Below, one piece after another: positions 59,948 through 64,000 of a stretch of 64,000 bases of DNA. Positions within the stretch are counted from its first letter, which is position 1, and each line of letters opens with the position of its first letter. The stretch lies in contig NC_080042.1 of assembly GCF_012489685.1 (NCBI RefSeq), positions 94,576,576 through 94,640,575 of the forward strand, in the 5' to 3' direction. The notes below the pieces were generated by a model. The model worked only from the letters and a program-made list of their open reading frames with translations, made no database searches and was not told the origin of the DNA. A program made the position numbers and the translations under genes. This DNA is from Lotus japonicus (lineage: Eukaryota > Streptophyta > Magnoliopsida > Fabales > Fabaceae).

Positions 59948-59976
59948 CTAGATATTATACCCGTGCGTTGCACGGG
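59948..59976 (-). mobile_element. Helitron 3' end (hairpin plus CTAG), second
   Basis: On the minus strand: hairpin CCCGTGC/GCACGGG with a 3-nt loop (59960-59976), then 8 nt, then CTAG (59948-59951) followed by T. It has the same stem and spacing as the terminus at 44781-44810, so both belong to one family. The body extends rightwards into the AT-rich region; the other end was not located. Confidence 0.72.
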
Positions 59977-60425
59977 TTTCTATACAACATTTTTTACATT
60001 AAATAATAATGATTATAATTTAAATTATTACATAAATATTAAAATATTTTATATTTTAAAATAAATAATAATAATTGTGTTCAACATTTCAATCATTTAA
60101 AAAAAAAGACTTTTCAATAAATATTATTGGAGTTCTCTTTGTAAATAAATTAAATTACTCAAATTTAATAATTAATATTTAATAATCAGCATTGGATCAT
60201 TTTAAAAATTTAATTAATTATTTATTTAATAATGTGAAAAATAATACAGTCCACTTGGAAAAAAAAATATTAAGCAATAAGTTTTTAATGCCATTAAAAA
60301 AGTTATTTTACCATTTTTTATACTTTTTACCAAGAAAGTCATTTTTTGTGACACGATTTTCCAAACAGGTTTACACATGTTAAAATTGAGAAAAATAAAA
60401 TAATGTCATCTTTTTCAACTATAAT

Positions 60426-61043
60426 CAGGGGCGGAGGGACCAGAGTGGCTCACCGATTCCTACGCACCCCCTATCTTTTCGATTTTCATTTGGGTACTAT
60501 GTATATTTTTCTTATGGCTCCAATCATAATATTAATATATTATCACGTAGTATACTTAAATTTGCACCCAGTGGCCCAGCGGTAGGCACACGAATAATTT
60601 TCCTAACCTTGTATTCCCTCAATTTGTCTTACCACTAAGCTAGGCAACTATAAAGTTTAATTTGACGATATATTATATTTATACATATAAATAATATCAT
60701 TAAGAAACATACCTTTTTTTTATTCTCACTTTCAGTTTTAATAAACTTATGATTGGTTAGTATCTATTATAGTCAAACTAATTATATATTTCTTCTACTT
60801 ATAAAAAAATATCTATTATATTAATTGATTTACACATGTAGAGTCGTTTGGATTATTGTTCGATAAAATTATCTTTGATATAATAAAATTTGATAATATG
60901 AATGATAAAAGATTGAATATGTGTATAGATATGATACGTAAAAGTAACTTCAAAAAATGAATATTGTTTAAATAAAAGAATGACCAAATTAATTTTTTAT
61001 TTGATATTTGGTCACCCCGATGTGAAATCTTGGCTACACCCTG
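60426..61043. mobile_element. hAT-like non-autonomous element
   Basis: Starts CAGGGGCGGAGGGACC and ends GGCTACACCCTG, so the termini are CAGGG...CCCTG. An 8-bp TSD ACTATAAT is exact on both sides (60418-60425, 61044-61051). 618 bp with no transposase. The CAGGGGCGGA start and 8-bp TSD are typical of hAT-superfamily elements in plants. Confidence 0.68.
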
Positions 61044-62370
61044 ACTATAATAAGATATAAATTAAATGCTTTAAGTATTATGTAGTAAATTTATATTTAT
61101 TCAACTTTGGTCATAACTTATCTATTAACCTTGCTCAAAATCGTTTTTACTAATATATAATAAAATCATAAAATTATATTGAGATTTTTTTGTCAAATAA
61201 AACACACATAAATTATAGTTAATAGTAAATACCTTATAGTGTCATTTTTAAATTTAAACAATTTTATCTAAATTATTTATTGCTAACATTATTTTCTCAT
61301 TAATCAACTTTAATTTTAGTTATTTTTTCCTAATGTAAAATTCAAGTCAATTTTTATGTTTATGAATATTATTATTGAATTTAGGTAGTTGAATTCAGTT
61401 TGACAATAGTACAAAGAAATATGCTATTGCTTCCTTTATTTTAATGTAAAGGTAGGAAGATTTTACAGCTTAATATATTTAATTAATTTTTTATGATAAT
61501 TAAATTAAAAAATAAATGACTATGACAAATATATATTTTTAAAATATTTTTTATCTAATTAAATATTTTATTAAATAATTATATTAACACGTATTAACCT
61601 TCGTACCTCAAATAAAAGTGTAGTTTTTATTTATTAGAGTGTTTTGTTTCATTTTTTTAGCTCTTCTTTAGAGAACTAAAGTGTTATGTTTCAGGAGTCT
61701 TTTGTAATGTTCTGTTCTACCTTATACAACAAACATGAAAATTAGTTGGTGGTTGAATAACTAATTGATCTAAAATATTTATTAATCGGTTTTTAGTTTA
61801 GTTTAATGTATATAATACAAATAATTTTGTTTTTTGTTTTTTTGGTCTATTTATAACAACATTTCAATTGAGTAGCAAATGACTTAGACAAATTGATTCA
61901 TTTTTAATATTTTAATTTAATTTATTTAATACAAAGGAAAATGTTAATACCAAGGTTTAAAGTAACTTTTACATTTTAGTAGGTAGTGTAAAAAATAGCA
62001 ATAACTTTTACTTGTTATTTTTTAAAAATTCCTAAAGTTATCATGAATAATTATTATAAAATTAATTTTAATTTTAATGTATAACGAATTAGAAATTTTT
62101 ACAATTAAAAAGAAGTATAAACAATTACTATTAACTATCTAATATTGTTTTTTTAGGAAGAAGAAATAAATCTAATGTTTTTAATAATGTAAAGTTAGTC
62201 AATTTTAATTATTATTATTACTTAAAATTTCTCTCATGTAGTAATTAATAATTAAAATTTATATAATATTAATATTTAATTTAAAATATGTGAAGTTGAA
62301 AAGTTTAACAATCACTAATTATTACTTAACTTTAATTCTTTAATGCATTTAATTCTTATAGCTCAAGTGA

Positions 62371-62374
<4 letters not shown>

Positions 62375-62430
<56 letters not shown>
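62375..62430. repeat. (TA)28 microsatellite
   Basis: An uninterrupted run of TA dinucleotides over 56 bp. Confidence 0.95.
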
Positions 62431-62435
<5 letters not shown>

Positions 62436-62886
62436 TGTAATCTATCAATTTTATCATAAATCTCTTATGTTTCCTTTTAAATAAGATAAGAACCCAACAT
62501 GAAATTAGAATCTTAATAAAATCCTAACATGAATCTTAATAATATATAAAGCCCATCCACTAAAGTGGTCATGATGCTTTATAATTTCCATATGTCATGT
62601 TTTTATTGGTTGTTTTACTTGATTTTCCACATGTCCATTTTTCATTGGTCCAAATCCTTAATTTTTTATTGGTCGACATTAATTACAACATTAATCAATA
62701 AATAAGTAAATACATAAATCAAATTTGACTATTTGAAGCATTGAATGTCGAATACATTTTTTTAAAAAATTAATTTTCGTACACAGGTAAGTTATTTTAT
62801 TTCAATATAATTAGATGATAAAATCAAATTTTTTTTATATAAATCAATATTAATTTGATTAATTTAATTAAAAACATTATTTTTAA

Positions 62887-63093
62887 TAAATTTTAATATT
62901 TTTGTGAAATATAATTCAAAGAACGCACAGTTTTATTTTTTTTTCAATAACTGGAACATAAAAACACACATTGTTATTAAAAGCATTATTATTTTTAAAT
63001 TTTAATATTTTTGTGAAATATATTTCAAAAAACGCACGGTTTTTTTTTTTTTTTCTATAACTGGAACATAAAACGCACATTACTCTAGTTATT
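62887..63093. repeat. Pair of ~95-bp direct repeats
   Basis: Two copies (about 62887-62985 and 63000-63093) share 'attttaatatttttgtgaaa', 'aacgcac' and 'ataactggaacataaaa'. The spacing is about 112 bp. No function is recognised. Confidence 0.75.
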
Positions 63094-64000
63094 AATGTTT
63101 GACTCGAACATAATAATCTTAATAATCTTTTGCATAATTATATTCTTTTTTTTTTGAAAGTTGCATAATTATATTCAAACATGGGTGTGAATATTTTGGT
63201 ATAGGAAATAATGCATTCAATGTTGTTATTAAAACGCACATTGCTATAGGAAATTATTAAAACTGAGCAAAAGATTATTAATGTTTGAATATAAAAAAAA
63301 ACGCACATCTATATATATATGAAAATAATGTTTCCTTCTAGAAGCCTATGCCACATGGCACCCCCAAATTCTTCCAATTTCCCTCCAAGAAAAAAAAATC
63401 CTTCCTTTTTTTTCCAACATAAAACCACATGACTCACATAATTATTGTTATCTAATTTAATTTTCAGTTTTCTTTGATAAACATAAAATAGAAACAATTA
63501 CAAAACACATGCCTAACATTCAAAAAATTAAACAATATGGATTGAAAATAATTTTTTTATTTTTTTATTAAACAATGCGATGATTAAGATTATATATATG
63601 TGCACCAAAGGGTATTAACCATGTACATGTATATTTTTTAAATATTATATAGATTATATGATCACATCATATAAAGGAAAAAACCAAAATACATTTCCGT
63701 AAAACCTATTATTCTGGATATGTTTAAAACTATCTTAATTATTTAATAATATGTATTGTTGTCAAATTAATATACAGATTTTTTATTTTATCACATTAAT
63801 ATCGTTTTATTTTTTAAAAACATTTAGATAATATAATCCATTAATAAAGTAATTCATGTCTCCTTCTTAGTAATTCATTTTCCCTCCAAAACAAAAAACT
63901 CATTTCCATTATTTTTTATCTCATTAATTGCAAGATTTAATTACAATTATGACCACATACACAATAAATAAATAATTTCTGAAATTATTTTATAACAATG

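Larger units (their letters stand above)
61044..63307. other. AT-rich gene-free region
   Basis: No ORF with coding character. It contains a (TA)28 run, a pair of direct repeats and two possible Helitron 5' ends (near 62534 and at 63308). Confidence 0.6.

Noticed and set aside
62375..62430. TA run as a possible origin or promoter
   Set aside because: A simple microsatellite; nothing else at the site supports a regulatory role.

Overview
The window is plant nuclear DNA, most likely from a dicot and probably a legume. The evidence is spliceosomal GT-AG introns, Tat-type Ty3/gypsy retrotransposons with TG...CA LTRs, Helitron, MULE, hAT and Stowaway-like elements, and a tandem cluster of 12-oxophytodienoate reductase (OPR) genes. 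Genus cannot be fixed from the sequence alone. Two 100-N assembly gaps (10588-10687 and 26032-26131) divide the window into three contigs.

Left part (1-41 kb): about 0.7 kb of host flank precedes three tandem-looking copies of one large LTR retrotransposon. The only end-to-end copy is 26150-40545 (14.4 kb, 776-777 bp LTRs, 5-bp TSD CTATC). On the plus strand it carries gag-protease, then an overlapping ORF with RT, RNase H, a second archaeal-type RNase H and integrase. Between integrase and the 3' LTR it carries two antisense genes, each with its own TATA box. One is a 157-residue coiled-coil-like protein. The other is a four-exon gene whose spliced product (about 1247 residues) has an N-terminal plant mobile domain (PMD, aminotransferase-like) and a C-terminal coiled coil. 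Shared flanks, shared TSDs and homopolymer-only differences argue that copies 1 and 3, and the right end of copy 2, are the same insertion assembled more than once. The left part of copy 2 (11104 to about 20-22 kb) is a different, older element joined to it.

Right part (41-64 kb): three intact tandem OPR genes lie on the minus strand (43013-44546, 46321-48149, 53357-55237). Each has four exons with the same intron positions. They are probably cytosolic group I OPRs that reduce alpha,beta-unsaturated carbonyls such as oxylipins. An exon-less OPR relic (about 56560-57180) and an orphan OPR-type upstream segment (about 42210-42290) show that the array was once larger. A single-exon NDR1/HIN1-like (LEA2) membrane protein gene follows on the minus strand (57237-57878).

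The spaces between host genes are packed with DNA transposons that can be delimited from their own TSDs: three MULEs with 9-bp TSDs (one nested inside a Stowaway-like MITE), a TTA-flanked MITE, a hAT-like element with an 8-bp TSD, two minus-strand Helitron 3' ends (hairpin plus CTAG), and a B3-domain gene fragment next to one of them. The last 4 kb is AT-rich and holds no gene I can support.
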